From Paralithodes platypus (lineage: Eukaryota; Arthropoda; Malacostraca; Decapoda; Lithodidae), in assembly GCA_032716605.1 (NCBI GenBank), contig CM064506.1, forward strand, positions 19,392,600-19,456,599: 64,000 bases of DNA. Direction: 5' to 3'. How positions within the stretch are numbered: position 1 is the stretch's first letter; each line of letters opens with the position of its first letter. A model generated the notes under the pieces. It did no database searches. It was not told the DNA's origin and worked only from the letters and a program-made list of their open reading frames with translations. Shown one piece after another: positions 33,423 to 44,799 of this stretch. Both the position numbers and the translations under genes were made by a program.

Positions 33423-34236
33423 TTAACCCCTTCAGCACGATGATGTAATTTTCAGCATATTCTAGTCACCTTACCATTAGATACAGGGTGTCCCGCGAGT
33501 TTTGTCAAATACTTCCAGAGATGAAAGATTAAGTAATTCTAAGTAAAAACTGTTACCAAAAACTTCCCTACATCGTACTTCATATTCCGTTGGCATGGAG
33601 TTGAATATTACAAGAAACCAACAAAACTTAATTTTAAGCTCATCATCACGGAAAGAAGAAAGAAGCTACAGAGGATTGTTTGGGTTTTTTCATGAAGTAT
33701 TGTGTACCATGCACCATCATACAGCATTTAACGTTATCGCTATTAATTTTCATTACTCGGAAAATGGGTTTAAACTGACAGAAAACACCAAAATAATCCT
33801 CTGTAGCTCCTTTCCGTGATGATGAGCTTAAAATTAAGTTTTGTTGGTTTCTTGTAATATTCAGTTTGAAGTATTGATATCATGCTTCATAATACACTTT
33901 ATATATTTTTTTCCTATCCTCATCTTATTGAAGAAAAACAGGGTTAGCAACTACAAAAAACACCAAAATGCTGATTTTAAGGGTCCATAGCTAAAAAAAC
34001 AATGCCCCAAAAAGCCTATGTGTATATAACAGTTTTTGCTTAGAATTACTCAATCTTTCATCTCTGGAAGATTTGACAAAACTTGCGGGACACCCTGTAT
34101 TTTTCTAGCTTATAATGTACCCTCTAGGACTCAAGAAATCCCCTGAATAACATGGGTCCTTCTTAAGCTGCCTAAAATAGTCGTAGTTTTCGCCAGGATC
34201 ACAGGTAAAAAGACATCATCGTGCTGAAGGGGTTAA
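33423..34236. mobile_element. Family A MITE variant split by a mariner-like MITE
   Basis: TTAACCCCTTCAGCACGATG on the left, CATCGTGCTGAAGGGGTTAA on the right, interrupted at a TA dinucleotide by the element at 33,482-34,099. Its right TTAA is shared with the next family A copy. Confidence 0.85.
33482..34099. mobile_element. Mariner-like MITE with a second inverted repeat inside
   Basis: Termini are TACAGGGTGTCCCGCGAGTT and its near reverse complement, flanked by TA. The first and last 75 bp pair. Further in, AACCAACAAAACTTAATTTT pairs with AAAATTAAGTTTTGTTGGTT at 33,825-33,852, and AGCTACAGAGGATTG pairs with its mate at 33,800. No transposase frame is visible. Confidence 0.75.
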
Positions 34237-34683
34237 CCTTTACAGTATAATGACAATTTAAAAAAAAAAATCCAGGATATCATTAGACAATTTTATACTC
34301 TTAAGAAAGCACAGTTGCCTTCATTATTCTCTGAGCACCAAAGATTTCGAAGCATCAAGACAAACCATTTGAAGCTCAGCCATGGCCTTCCTTGGGGACT
34401 CGGGGCTGTTCGGCCAGGCAGCATAGGGAACGACAAGAACAACAACCACCATTTGAAGCTTTTGTAGAGTAACTCCATATGGGTGTGCCTAGCTTGGGTT
34501 TGACACCGTTTCTAACCAGTGGCCAGGGAATACTTAAGGGAACTATCCCTGTGGGAATCAAAGGGTTAATTGAGTTTTTTTGTATGCCTTTGACTCCTAG
34601 AGGTTTTTCCTAATTTGAATAAATTAGAAAAATGATAGCCAGAATAAATAGAAAAGAATGTGCCATAGTAGTGAAAGCGTTAA
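34233..34683. mobile_element. Family A MITE carrying a retroposon fragment
   Basis: TTAACCTTTACAGTATAATG to ATAGTAGTGAAAGCGTTAA. The 72-bp retroposon insertion and a stretch near 34,470-34,530 (GGGTTTGACACCGTTTCTAA, hAT-like end) lengthen the centre. Confidence 0.75.
34377..34448 (+). mobile_element. 72-bp truncated (AAC)n-tailed retroposon with 12-bp target duplication
   Basis: CCATTTGAAGCT at 34,365-34,376 is repeated at 34,449-34,460, directly flanking the fragment. Between them lies GGGCTGTTCGGCCAGGCAGC with its AACAACAACC end. This shows that the family moves by target-primed reverse transcription. It sits inside a TTAA-MITE. Confidence 0.85.
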
Positions 34684-34815
34684 AATATTTGGTGAGTAAC
34701 TGAAACGCGGCGTGTGGTGGTGGTGGTGGGTGCAGTGAACACATATTGAATGTTGCTGGAGCCTTGACGGGCCGCATATTACTGAGGGTCTGGACAGGTT
34801 CAGGCATTCACACTA

Positions 34816-35009
34816 TACAGGTCTCCCTCACTATCCGATGCACCAATTTATGATTTTCTTTTAGGTGTTTGGGTTTGGATTTGGGTTTTGGTTGGTCCCA
34901 GAACGCATCCCAATTTACCCCATTAAATTTAGGGTTCGCTATACGATTTTTCTATTTAGGATCAGGTTTTCAGGAACGTAACCCAATCGTAAATCGAGGG
35001 AGACCTGTA
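34816..35009. mobile_element. pogo/Tigger-like MITE, type P1
   Basis: TACAGGTCTCCCTCACTATC to GAGGGAGACCTGTA, complete. Confidence 0.75.
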
Positions 35010-35212
35010 CTTATTTATTTACCAGGACACATACATACATACATACATACATACAAGTTTAAAGATTCATCCACAGAAAGCGTGGTTTTAGTCTCTTTAC
35101 TGTAGTATAGTACAATAAAGGCTTGCCAAAACACAGCCCCATCATGTCATCACAGTGGCTGATGTTGGTAACATATCCCAGCCTATCTGACTTCATCTAA
35201 CCTCTAACCTAA

Positions 35213-35455
35213 TCCTTAGGTTAGGTTAGTTAGGTTGGGTAAGGTGGGGTGGGGTTAGGTTACATTAGGATAGGTTTAGGCTAAGTTGAGTTGGGTTAAG
35301 TTACATTGGGATAGATTAGATTAGGATAGGTTGAGTTGGGTGGGGTGGAGTTTGGTTACATTGGGATAGGCTTAGGCTAAGTTGGGTTAGGTTAGGTTAG
35401 TTATGTTGAGTTGGATTAGCTTGGGTTACAGTAGGTTACAATAATTACCAATGAT
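35213..35455. repeat. Degenerate TTAGG-like block
   Basis: GGTTAGGTTAGTTAGGTTGG and related pentamers over 240 bp, with a diverged internal repeat (GGTTACATTAGGATAGGTTT and GGTTACATTGGGATAGGCTT). A short TTAGG run also lies at 19,838-19,868. TTAGG is the usual arthropod telomere unit; here it is interstitial. Confidence 0.7.
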
Positions 35456-35596
35456 CGTCCTGGAATACAATAAGTAGCCTGACAGTATGACCTTGTCCAA
35501 ACACCCGGAATATGCAGCCGGGCCCTACTATCCCTGGGATACTTGAATAAAGGAAATAACTTGAGGTACAAAGCCTTCAATTTGGCAGTAAGTTAC

Positions 35597-35719
35597 ATGA
35601 ATATAAACACCATATGAGGAGGAGCACATTATTGACAACATTTGGTAGTGACCTGAAGAAGCTATCTGCCAAACATTGTCAATAATATGCTCCTCCTCAT
35701 AGGGTGTTTATATAAATTC
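35597..35719. repeat. Inverted repeat, about 50-bp arms
   Basis: ATGAGGAGGAGCACATTATT and GACAACATTTGG pair with CCAAACATTGTCAATAATAT and GCTCCTCCTCAT. Confidence 0.8.
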
Positions 35720-35786
35720 TGTCAACTTTGCTAAGTTATTTCAACAGTAAGTTACATGCCGTACTTCTGTACAATTATTTACATGT

Positions 35787-36000
35787 TATAGTCCGTTCAT
35801 TCTAGGTTGGACAGAAATCGTAACCTCTAGCCTCTGTAACTCAAAAAAGGCTAGAGCAAATGAGCTGTCAATTTCCACACCTATTCCCTACCCAAGTATT
35901 CCTATTTGGTAGAAATATTAGCTCGATTACTCTAGTCCTTTTCGAATTATGAGAAGTTAGAGGTTACGATTTCTGCTCAACCTAGAATGAACAGACTATA
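35787..36000. mobile_element. MITE type M2, complete, same core with different ends
   Basis: TATAGTCCGTTCATTCTAGG to CCTAGAATGAACAGACTATA, yet the interior CCTCTGTAACTCAAAAAAGG and GGTAGAAATATTAGCTCGAT matches M1. Confidence 0.85.
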
Positions 36001-36622
36001 GTGAGAAGCATTTCTAAACAACTTGTATTCCTAATTAGGGCATTAGGCATTGGTCAAATTAGGGCATAGGCATTGCTGCATAGCAAATTAACTTGGATAT
36101 GAGCATTGCTAATATATTTATCACCACAAATCTTTGGATTCATTCATTTTCAATCTTATAACTTAGAAAATGCCTTTGGTTGATGCCACACTATATATAA
36201 CACAATCTGTTGTCACTTTCAATCTTACATCATGTCACAATGAAACATTAAATACTTTACAATTTAGTCATTAGTGTAGCATGTGTGCTTTGTGCATCAA
36301 CATAACACCAGTACATATGTTACAATATCACTTTAATAAGTACTTTATATAAAATAAATACAAACATGAGGTACGCAGGTAACGCATCACCTCTTGCTAA
36401 ATTTCCAAATGCTATCTGTACAAAGTCATGGCAGTAAGGTACTTGATTAACAGTGAAGGGTAATATATCTACTAACAGATGACTGCTGTATTACACAATC
36501 ATCTACTACAGTACTACACCGTCTTCCTTGAAAGTCCATGGGAAAAGGAAACGGCTTTCTTTTTTGTAGTTTCTAATAGTTTTTGTAGCATCACCCTTGT
36601 AACCAGGTAAACTATTTGATCT
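36001..36622. other. Nothing recognised
   Basis: AT-rich sequence with a short local duplication (TTAGGGCAT). No gene. Confidence 0.5.
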
Positions 36623-36830
36623 TTAACCCCTTCTGTACCGGTGACGTAATTTCGGTTATATTTCCGCTGCATTTAGACAATTTTATGAAGCTTAGTAGGG
36701 ATATATGGTCCTTTCAGTTGAGATGGTCTGTAGCCTTTATCATTAGTGGACGTCCTTCTTAAGCTGGATGAAATCTTCTAATAGTTGGTCGGATATAATG
36801 AAAAGGATGTCACCAGTACTGAACGGGTTA
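36623..36830. mobile_element. Family A MITE
   Basis: TTAACCCCTTCTGTACCGGT to CACCAGTACTGAACGGGTTA. Confidence 0.85.
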
Positions 36831-36902
36831 CAGTTGTTTGTCTACAGAATTTGTATTATTGAAGCTAGCATAAGTTAGAAATTTAAGAAGAGAAAATAAG
36901 AA

Positions 36903-37120
36903 ACTATAATCTGTTTCTTTTCAGCTGGCGGTAAAATGCAAAGTTCCCATCAAGATTTTGGTTATTTTGAAGATTTAGTAATGAAATATGGTGCTAATTA
37001 AGTCAACTTGGTCTTAATATGATGCAGAGACAGAGTAGTTTCATATTGTTCCATTTAGTATCATGAAATCAACTGCAGAGGGAATCAATTTACCGCCAGT
37101 TGAAATGAAACCGGCTATAG
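36903..37120. mobile_element. MITE type T (CTATAG...GACGGTAAATTG ends)
   Basis: ACTATAATCTGTTTCTTTTC and AGCTGGCGGTAAA at left, TTTACCGCCAGTTGAAATGA and AACCGGCTATAG at right. Further copies: 18,848-19,042 (left end replaced), 37,860-38,076, 38,365-38,583, 42,041-42,646 (split by the R repeat), 42,772-42,868 (half) and 58,937-59,160. Confidence 0.75.
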
Positions 37121-37245
37121 ATATCCAAGAAGGAATATATAAGCTCACTTGGTTTACATGGATTCTGTCACTAGCCCTCTCATCTAACTTCAGCCGGAGT
37201 CACACGAACGCTTTACCCCTCAATTTTTATCATCAACTCTGATCT

Positions 37246-37618
37246 GGGCCCGGATTTACTAACCATCATGTGACTAACAGTGATCGCAAGTGGGTGGAAA
37301 TGATGCGTTTTTTACCACCATGCACTCCCTGCTCAAGAGCTGGGCTAAGGTGGTTGCCCTGATGATCAGGGACTTCAGTGAACAGTTGCAACAGATTGCT
37401 AGATCACGTAGTTCACCAACAGCACTGGCATCTGCCAATAACACACTGGCTGGCCCGAGACATGAACCATCAACTTCACAGTTTGCAGGCGAGTGCTCTA
37501 CCAACCGCGCTATGGCCTGTGAAATATGAATGAATTATCCCATAAGTTGTTAATTCTTTCATAATCTCCTCCCACTTATCGTCACTTTTTATCGTAATTT
37601 GGTTAGTAAATACGGGCC
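37246..37618. mobile_element. MITE with GGGCCCGGATTTACTAACC ends hosting a tRNA-like head
   Basis: Ends GGGCCCGGATTTACTAACCA and its near reverse complement. The interior (37,430-37,526, minus) has CATAGCGCGGTTGGTAGAGC and a weak B box GGTTCATGTCTCGG. The open frame across it has no support. Confidence 0.6.
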
Positions 37619-37859
37619 CTGGGAACTTATAAAATTAATCTGCCATCTAATTTCATGAATCTAGTTTCCGATACTATTCCAAAGATTCCAAAAAAAAATT
37701 GCCATGGAAAGCTGACAATACAAGAGTCTCGCGCGATACCCCAACTTTCAAATCTCCTGAGGTGAGAGAATTTGCAGAGATTCACATAGATTGACAACTA
37801 TCAAACAAGCCAACTCTTATACATCTCATTATCCTTCACAGCCTACTGCCAACTACACT

Positions 37860-38583
37860 AATGTAGGTTTCTTTTTAACTGACGGTAAATTGCAAAGATC
37901 CCATCAAGATTTCTCTGTTATTATGAAGATTTTGTAGTGAAATATGGTGTTAATTATTTAAACTTGTCTTCAATAAAATACAGAGACATAGTAGTTTCAT
38001 ATTTTCCCATTAATTATCGAGAAATCAGTAGCTAAGGGATTTAATTTACCGTCAGATGAAATAAAACTGAGTATAGGAGCTAAACTATATTGGTTCTAGT
38101 TATTGCTGATATTTACTCATGCACTGTGCATTACATTACTTTATACTTTTTTATATATTTTGCAAGTGCTTTAGTTTCCTCAGTACACTATTTTATTTGT
38201 GAACTGCTTACATAATTTATATAGATAATATGCTGTTGTATACCTGTATGTATTTATGATGATAAATGCTTTGCTATTAATTGTGCTTCAGTGATCTATA
38301 ACAATGAAGTAGTTGTTATTTATACAATGCTAAGTAACATTAACCCAATTTTGTTGGAGATAGTCTATAGTCTATTTTTCTTCCAGTTGATGATAAATTG
38401 CTATGTTACTATCATGGTTACTCAGCTATTACGTAGATTTTGTAACTAAATGCGCTATTAATTATGAAAAATTGGCATTAATATGACGTAGAGACATAAT
38501 AGTTTCATATTTTTTCATTAGGAATCGAGAAATCAGTTGCTAAAGGATTCAATTTGCCATCGGCTGGGAAAAAACTACTATAG
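37860..38583. mobile_element. Two MITE type T copies
   Basis: 37,860-38,076 and 38,365-38,583, same orientation, separated by 290 bp of AT-rich DNA without recognisable content. Confidence 0.7.
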
Positions 38584-38844
38584 TGCTGCAGCATTGTGTA
38601 ATGTAATGCACATTGTAAAACATGGAGAGTTGTTAGTTCCTAAATGTGGCTACCAAAATACTGTACACTCACATTAAATAGTCCTGTTTTTCCTTCATAA
38701 TATCAACTTGGCTTATCCATCTAGTTGAAAGATAAAGGATCCTTTAAAAATATGAACAAAACCTTTACATTGAAGATTTGTTCAGTGTTGTTGTGGAGTA
38801 CTTTCTTTGCATATGAAGAGAGGATAATCAAGCTATGGAGGTAG

Positions 38845-39053
38845 TACAGTCGGCCAAATATGTAATGTCTCGGCACCGAGTGTATTTCGATCAATAATTG
38901 GTATCGGCAGTATCTAAGCATTACTGCCTCGTTTCAAGTGAGATATACAAACATGTTATATTTACACACCCTATTCAACATCTGACATACATTTATACAG
39001 CATACAGGGAGCAAAACGTAATGCCAGCAGCGACTTATTTGGCCAACTGTACA
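38845..39053. mobile_element. MITE type M6, complete
   Basis: TACAGTCGGCCAAATATGTA to TTATTTGGCCAACTGTACA. Confidence 0.8.
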
Positions 39054-39404
39054 GGACTCTCAAATGTGTGTGTACAAGGGGTCAAACACCAACCATTATC
39101 CTGTATGACACGCTGGTTCCACAATATATCGCTACAAGCAGCATTACTCTTTGGCTAAAAAGGCAGATAGTTCCAGTACCTAAGCATGCAGTAATATGAC
39201 TACCTATGTCCTGCCATGCTACTTTAAAAGAGCTATGACTCTGGCAGATCTAACAGTCCCAGGTCATTCAGGCCACAGACCTATACAGACGCGTTTCAAG
39301 TAGACTGTGAATCTGCTCGTTATTGTCAACTTATTTAACCTGTCATTGCACTGATCACTCTTTTGGCATAAGTTGAAAAAGTAGGTCCATGTTTTGCATT
39401 GGTA

Positions 39405-39550
39405 TACAGGTCTCCCTCATTATCCGATGCCCCGATTAATGATATTATTATAGGTTTTTAGGTTTGGGTTTGGGTTTTGGCTGGTCCGAGAACGCATCCC
39501 CATTTACCCCACTAATTTTCGGGTTTGCTATATTATTTTTCTATTTAAGA
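39405..39550. mobile_element. P1 MITE, 3'-truncated
   Basis: TACAGGTCTCCCTCATTATC to TTTTCTATTTAAGATT, then unrelated sequence. Confidence 0.7.
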
Positions 39551-39899
39551 TTTCTTGTATGTAGCATACAACTTCCCTTTAGTGCTGATGCATTCTATTC
39601 ATAGTTCAAACATAGCCCAACCCTACCTAACCTATGATCTATCCAGAAGTGATGTACATTAAGCAATGACATGAAACAAGTGTACAAAAAAAGAGCACAT
39701 TCGCAGCCTAATTGGTTGCGTTTGTAACGGTTTGCGACCTGAATAAATGAACACCGATCTAAAGCGAGGACGGACCATAGAAGAAGAAAAAAAGAGATGT
39801 TCCAGTCTAATGAAACTTTACAGTCACTCTATAAAGTCATGGTTCACCTACACTACTTCAACTTTATTTTCCTCTAGATAAATATTTAAATATTAATGC

Positions 39900-40918
39900 T
39901 TGGTTTTTGGTCTATATTTTTATTTAGTAATAATTTTTTTTTAGTTTCCTCGCTAGACCTCCATGAAGCTTAAAAAAAATACCCCCTAGACCACTTTTCA
40001 AGGAAAATTTGCACATTTTTAGATAGAAAAATGTCCCGGGCCGTTTCCTTCTAAAATTACAGAATCACTATCGCTCGCCAGGAAAAAAAAGTGACACCTA
40101 AATGGCACGAAAGGTGCCTTTTGACAAAGAAATAGGGCAAAAAATATCAAAATTGCCAAACTAAGTCAAAGTCTTAAAGTCTTAAAACTAATATGTTAAG
40201 AACATAAGAACATAAGAAAATGGGAGTCTGCAGAAAGCCGATTGGCCTACACAAGGCAGATCCCTGTCACACCCAACCCTAATTATAAGCCCAGATTAAA
40301 AACACCATTAGGGCTTCCCTCACCGAAACGGTCAGAGGTCAGAAAAACGGGGATATGCAGATCCCCACACCTGACAGATCACACTCACACCCAACCCATC
40401 TCGTCCATATGAACATAAGAACATAAGAACTAGAACATAAGAACATGAGAACATGAGGGAGACTGGTGATGGGCTGGTCTATCAGACTGAGACCTGAGCG
40501 ATCTCTGCCATACCCATAGCTTACTCTGACTGTTCCTTTTACTTATATATTTTCTAGATCTCAAGTGACGGTGTCTCTTCCGTGGATTGACCTCCCAATC
40601 TACCAAGATTGGAAGCTAAAGCATCACATTATTCCTTTGCCCCTCAACTTTCTCTTCATAATTGCTGAGGGGCACAGGGCCCTGGGTGGGGCTTTGGTTT
40701 CCCGGGCGTTTACGCACCCTCTCAGCTCCCCGCCATGGAGTGGCTTCGGTCACCCAGGCTTTATTGTGGTCGGCAGGGAGGGTTCTGTGGGGGCGCTCGT
40801 TTATGGCCTTGGCCTTACTCGGGGCCTTGGGGCTGTTCGGCCAGGCAGCTTGGGGAACAACAACAACAACATGAGGGAGAAGGGGGTCCAGAAAAAGCGG
40901 ATACTACCCCCTTAAATA
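39900..40918 (-). mobile_element. Kolobok-like TTAA repeat, interrupted by retroposons
   Basis: Left part (GTTTCCTCGCTAGACCTCCA to CTTAAAACTAAT) and right part (AACATGAGGGAGAAGGGGGT to CCCCCTTAA) belong to one element. The intervening 0.68 kb is the nested retroposon pair. Family ends are TTAA followed by GGGG, which fits Kolobok-type termini. Confidence 0.65.
40197..40872 (+). mobile_element. AACATAAG-repeat retroposon followed by a full (AAC)n-tailed retroposon
   Basis: The first part (40,197-40,442) begins and ends with AACATAAG repeats around TCTGCAGAAAGCCGATTGGC, a dispersed repeat. The second (40,443-40,872) is a complete plus-strand copy of the 622-1035 unit with an AAC tail. Both lie inside the Kolobok-like repeat: its sequence stops at ACTAATATGTTAAG and resumes at AACATGAGGGAGAAGGGGGT. 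Confidence 0.75.
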
Positions 40919-41566
40919 ACAAAACTACTACTCAACAAAACTGAATAAATCTTGTATGTGAAGAATCTGTTCATGTATGTGAAGGATTTGTATTCCTCTT
41001 ACGAGAGAAACCAAAGTTAGAATAAAGTAGGAATTACACAACTTTTTAGCGTGACTGAACCGTGTCTAATAATAAGCTGACTTTAAGATTAAGATTTATG
41101 AAAAATAGTATAGCCTCATCCACTTCAACTGCATTATGTAACCACTTAATCCTACAAAATATGAATGACTTAGCATCGTTAAATGACTTAGTAGGTACAC
41201 TCGGATACCATAGTCTCTAGCCCACTCATAAATATTCGTGGACTTCACCTATTTCTAATTATGGAAGTATATCTCTGGAAATGAATTTATGAATATAATT
41301 TTCTATTTATCAACTACTAAACTATTTATACTATTGAAAAGCAAGTTCTATCCCAAAATAAGTCCCAGATAATTATAATTGCACAAATAAATAAATAGGG
41401 GGTCCACAAATTTGCATGAGTGGGCTAGAAACTATGGTATCTGAGTGTACAATAGCTATGTAAATGATGAATATGTTTGGCCTCGAGTAATGATAACTAT
41501 TATTCCAAGGAGCCCAATACGAGCACCATAATCCATACAATCAGGCATATCAATATATTCCAAATA
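40919..41566. other. Inverted repeat of unknown type
   Basis: GTACACTCGGATACCATAGT at 41,195-41,214 returns in reverse as ACTATGGTATCTGAGTGTAC near 41,432-41,451, with TAGCCCACTCAT inside, giving a MITE-like unit of about 257 bp. The rest is AT-rich. Confidence 0.55.
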
Positions 41567-41782
41567 TTAACCTAATCCAGTACCAGGGACATACCTTTTA
41601 GCATAGTCTGGCAATTATTAGACAATTTTATTCAGCTTAGGACGGACCTCTAGCAATAATAAGGCTTCAAACAATCTCAACCAACCCTTTTAACTACCAC
41701 AGATCCTTCCTAAGCCGCACAATATCGTCTAAATATAGCTAGAATACAATACAACACACGTTGCTGGTACTCACAGGGTTAA
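41567..41782. mobile_element. Family A MITE
   Basis: TTAACCTAATCCAGTACCAG to GCTGGTACTCACAGGGTTAA. Confidence 0.8.
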
Positions 41783-42081
41783 AACACCAGGTCTCCAGTC
41801 ATGCAAACCATTCTGTTGAAATTTTAAGATAATAATAGTGACAAAGTATAAGCCAAGTGGCCGTTATTGTACAGTTGCATTCAGTATTCCCTCAACATTG
41901 CCATCAAATGTTTTAACCTCAATATATTTCATAATAGTAGCCTTCACACCAGTAGTATTCATGAACCAAACCATAGTCAAGGCTGGTGCATTGGTGAACA
42001 AAATAAGTAGAAGTAAACTGCAGTAAACAGCCGTTTGTTATAAGATTTTGGAGCAAAATATGTTGTTAATTATGAAAACTG

Positions 42082-42538
42082 CTTCTTTATTCATGCAGAA
42101 TTTAGTAAAATTTACCAGAACGTCCTGAACTTCCCAAATTGACTAATTCCTTGAACGTGACGATAGTGCGTTGTTATTATGTGTGATTAGTTTGCTTGGG
42201 AAACAGATTAACTTGCTCATGTAGTGATGTACAGCCTATGCGGTGGTTTTGTGTTAATTTATTTCATCATTTCATTTGATTAATGCGTTATTTCCACATA
42301 GCGATTTTGATGAGTTCTTTTGCCTTTATATTGTGGAGGGAGCTGCACCAAGGGGCAGACCAAAAAAGACGTGGGATTGGACTTTGCAATCTGAAATTAA
42401 ATCAAAGAACCTGACAAGTGAGGCAGCTCTTAACAGGGCTGCCTGGAGCGCCGCCATTAGGACATGAGACCGGAACCGCGCTTCGTGTGTCATCCCTGTA
42501 TTGGTTTGTTTGTTTTGCAAGTTTTACAATATAATTAC
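42082..42538. repeat. R repeat, with LINE fragment inside
   Basis: GCAGAATTTAGTAAAATTTA to GCAAGTTTTACAATATAATT. Copy without the LINE: 47,281-47,580. Right-end pieces (TTTCCACATAGTGATTTTGA and GCAAGTTTTACATTATAATT): 5,008-5,107 reverse, 43,574-43,670, 50,770-50,860 and 60,426-60,540. Type unknown. Confidence 0.65.
42339..42487 (+). pseudogene. Tiny LINE C-terminal fragment
   Basis: It codes GAAPRGRPKKTWDWTLQSEI, KSKNLTSEAALNRAAWSAAI and RT before a stop, the familiar end of an RTE/CR1-type ORF2. A second copy of the host repeat without it (47,281-47,580) reads straight through ...TATTGTG(C)CATCCCTG, so the fragment is an insertion. A 4-bp TGTG flanks it on both sides. Confidence 0.75.
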
Positions 42539-43081
42539 TATGATGCAGAGACCAAGTAGTTTCATATTTTTGTAATAAGTACCGGTATCAAGAAATCAGT
42601 TGTTAAGGGATTCAATTTACCGTCGGCTGAAAGTGTACCAACTATAGTTTCAAGCCATCCCTCGCATGATTCTGATAAAATGTCCGCACTTGTGGAGGCC
42701 CAAATTGAATTATTTCGGAAACTCTCCAATAGCAAAGCTTAAATGGTTTTCATGCTTATCTTTTTAGGTACCATCCGAGACATTGTAGTTGTATATTGTT
42801 CCATTAGGTATCGAGAAATCAGCTGCTAAACGATTCAATTGGCCCTCCGCTGAAATAAAACCGACTATACTGTAGGCCTGCTTAACTCGATATGATAAGA
42901 TAATAATTGGAATGTTTCTAGATTCTTCAAGGTGTCAGAATTATTATATATAACTTTAATCAAAGCTAACGGATCAAGGGACTGGAGTTCTCGAAAATGG
43001 GCTCCAGTCCTGAAAATATACCGGACTTGCAGTGTGCTGGCTTAATAATCCAGAGGGGTTGATAGCCTCTGAAGTCCTATT

Positions 43082-43456
43082 TTAACCCCTCGAGTATCAG
43101 AGCCGCATAGGGTGCGTCGCGGTTAATTACAGTACTCCGGTCCTATGGCACCTAGAGGGCTCAGATTTGTATGGGAACTGCATAAGTATCCCATGCAACA
43201 ATGTCGATGGTTGAAAACCCTCAAAGACCAGCCGTGTGCATGTGAGCACTCACAAACATGTTATTGCATATTTTGGCTACCCATTTCCCCACGTTTATAA
43301 CAATTTCCGGGCGCCCTGTAGGACCCCTTAATGACCTAGAGGATCGTTTTTTTGTGGTTTTTCCTTCATGTCTAACCTATTCCAGGTGTTTTCTGGAAAA
43401 CAAAATTTGTTGACACCCTGCTGGTATATTATATTGCCTGGTGCTCAGTGGGTTAA
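43082..43456. mobile_element. Family B MITE, second copy
   Basis: TTAACCCCTCGAGTATCAGA to CTGGTGCTCAGTGGGTTAA, sharing GGGCTCAGATTTGTATGGGA and CCAGCCGTGTGCATGTGAGC-like body with the 17.9-kb copy; the motif pair is reduced to one. Confidence 0.75.
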
Positions 43457-44222
43457 CTAACTAACTAACAGATCAGAGTTTAGCCCCCCAAAAAAATGAC
43501 CAAAGAAAGTGATGTGACCCTTCCACAACCTGGGTACCAACACTTCAAGAGATTCATGTTTGTCTTCTTTATTTCCACAGAGTTATTTTGATAAGTTCTT
43601 TAGTCTTAATATTGTGTCGTCCCAGTTTTGGTTAGTTTATTTAGCAAGTTTTATATTATAATTATAGTTATCACACTTGAGTTACTATATGTATTTTGTA
43701 CTCGACAACAACCTGCTTTCATAACTATTACCACATACAAAAATAGGGTTCTTATTAGATTCATGGTCTAAAGGCGGTGTCACATGAGCGATTTTTCCGT
43801 CAAATTTTCCGGGCAAATGTAGTCTGGCAGGTTCAATATATATGTTCCGTATGAATTAAGTTATCCAACATAATCTACCTTCGATGTAGTTAACGATTCC
43901 AGTGCGAAAGAGCATCAATATATCACAAGAAAAAACTTGCTCATCGAAAATTGTCGGAAAATGCGCTCGTGTGATACCGGCTTAACATTATCAACCAAAG
44001 TCACTGCACAGTAAACTAAGTGGCCTCATGTTAGTTTGTTAAATTAATTAACCTAAATTTATTAATATCCTTATGTGGGCAAATAAATCTAAAATTGGAT
44101 ACATTATTATTAAATAGGCCAATGTAAAAGATGAAAGAAGAAGAAAACTGCCGAACAAGCCAAGTACGGTACTACTGTACAGTATATAAAATAGAAAAAT
44201 AATCAGTCATATTATAATGATA

Positions 44223-44320
44223 GTAATTTACCATTTAACTAATAAATACATTGATAAAAATATCTTCATTAATTTACCATTTAACTAATAAATACATTGA
44301 TAAAAAATATATTCATTAAC
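44223..44320. repeat. 51-bp tandem duplication
   Basis: TAATTTACCATTTAACTAAT and AAATACATTGATAAAAA occur twice in direct succession. Confidence 0.85.
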
Positions 44321-44439
44321 ATGTGACTATCTACATAAAAAAGTCACATCAATCCATCAACCATCCATCCCCTCATAGACAAGGCTTTACATTTGTGAGA
44401 CCTTGTGAGATTCAGTAGCCCATATCACCATCACCAAGT

Positions 44440-44793
44440 TTAAGGGGACAGTGGTTATTTTTAGGGTTTATTTATTTTTCAGTTTCCTCCCTAGACCTCC
44501 ATCAAACTTATTAAAACATCCATTAGATCCCCCGTCTAGATTAATTTGTACATTTTTCGGTAGAAAAATGTCCCGGCCAATGGCTGATTCTTCCAAAATT
44601 ACAGGCTCACTATCGTTCGCCAGGAAAAAATTTGACACCTAAATAGCACGAAAGGTGTTAATATTGACAAGGAAATGGGGCGGAAGGTCTTAAAATCTGA
44701 AAACTAATGGGGCAAACATCTAAAAATCTGAAAACTAATGGGGATAAACATGAGGGAGAAGGGGATCTAGAAAAACAACACATTCCCCTTAAA
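44440..44793 (-). mobile_element. Kolobok-like TTAA repeat, complete copy
   Basis: The best-preserved copy: TTTAAGGGGACAGTGGTTAT at one end and CACATTCCCCTTAA at the other, with TTAA on both sides. Internal landmarks are CTCCCTAGACCTCCATC, TTTTTCGGTAGAAAAATGTC and AACTAATGGGG. About 350 bp, no coding capacity, so non-autonomous. Confidence 0.7.
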
Positions 44794-44799
44794 TTTGTG

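Noticed and set aside
37274..37529. 75-79-codon ORFs on both strands
   Set aside because: They cover a tRNA-like head inside an inverted-end MITE; no splice or motif support.
26517..39053. M6 MITEs as members of the shared-core group
   Set aside because: Only short words (CTCAAAA-type) agree; similarity is not convincing by eye.
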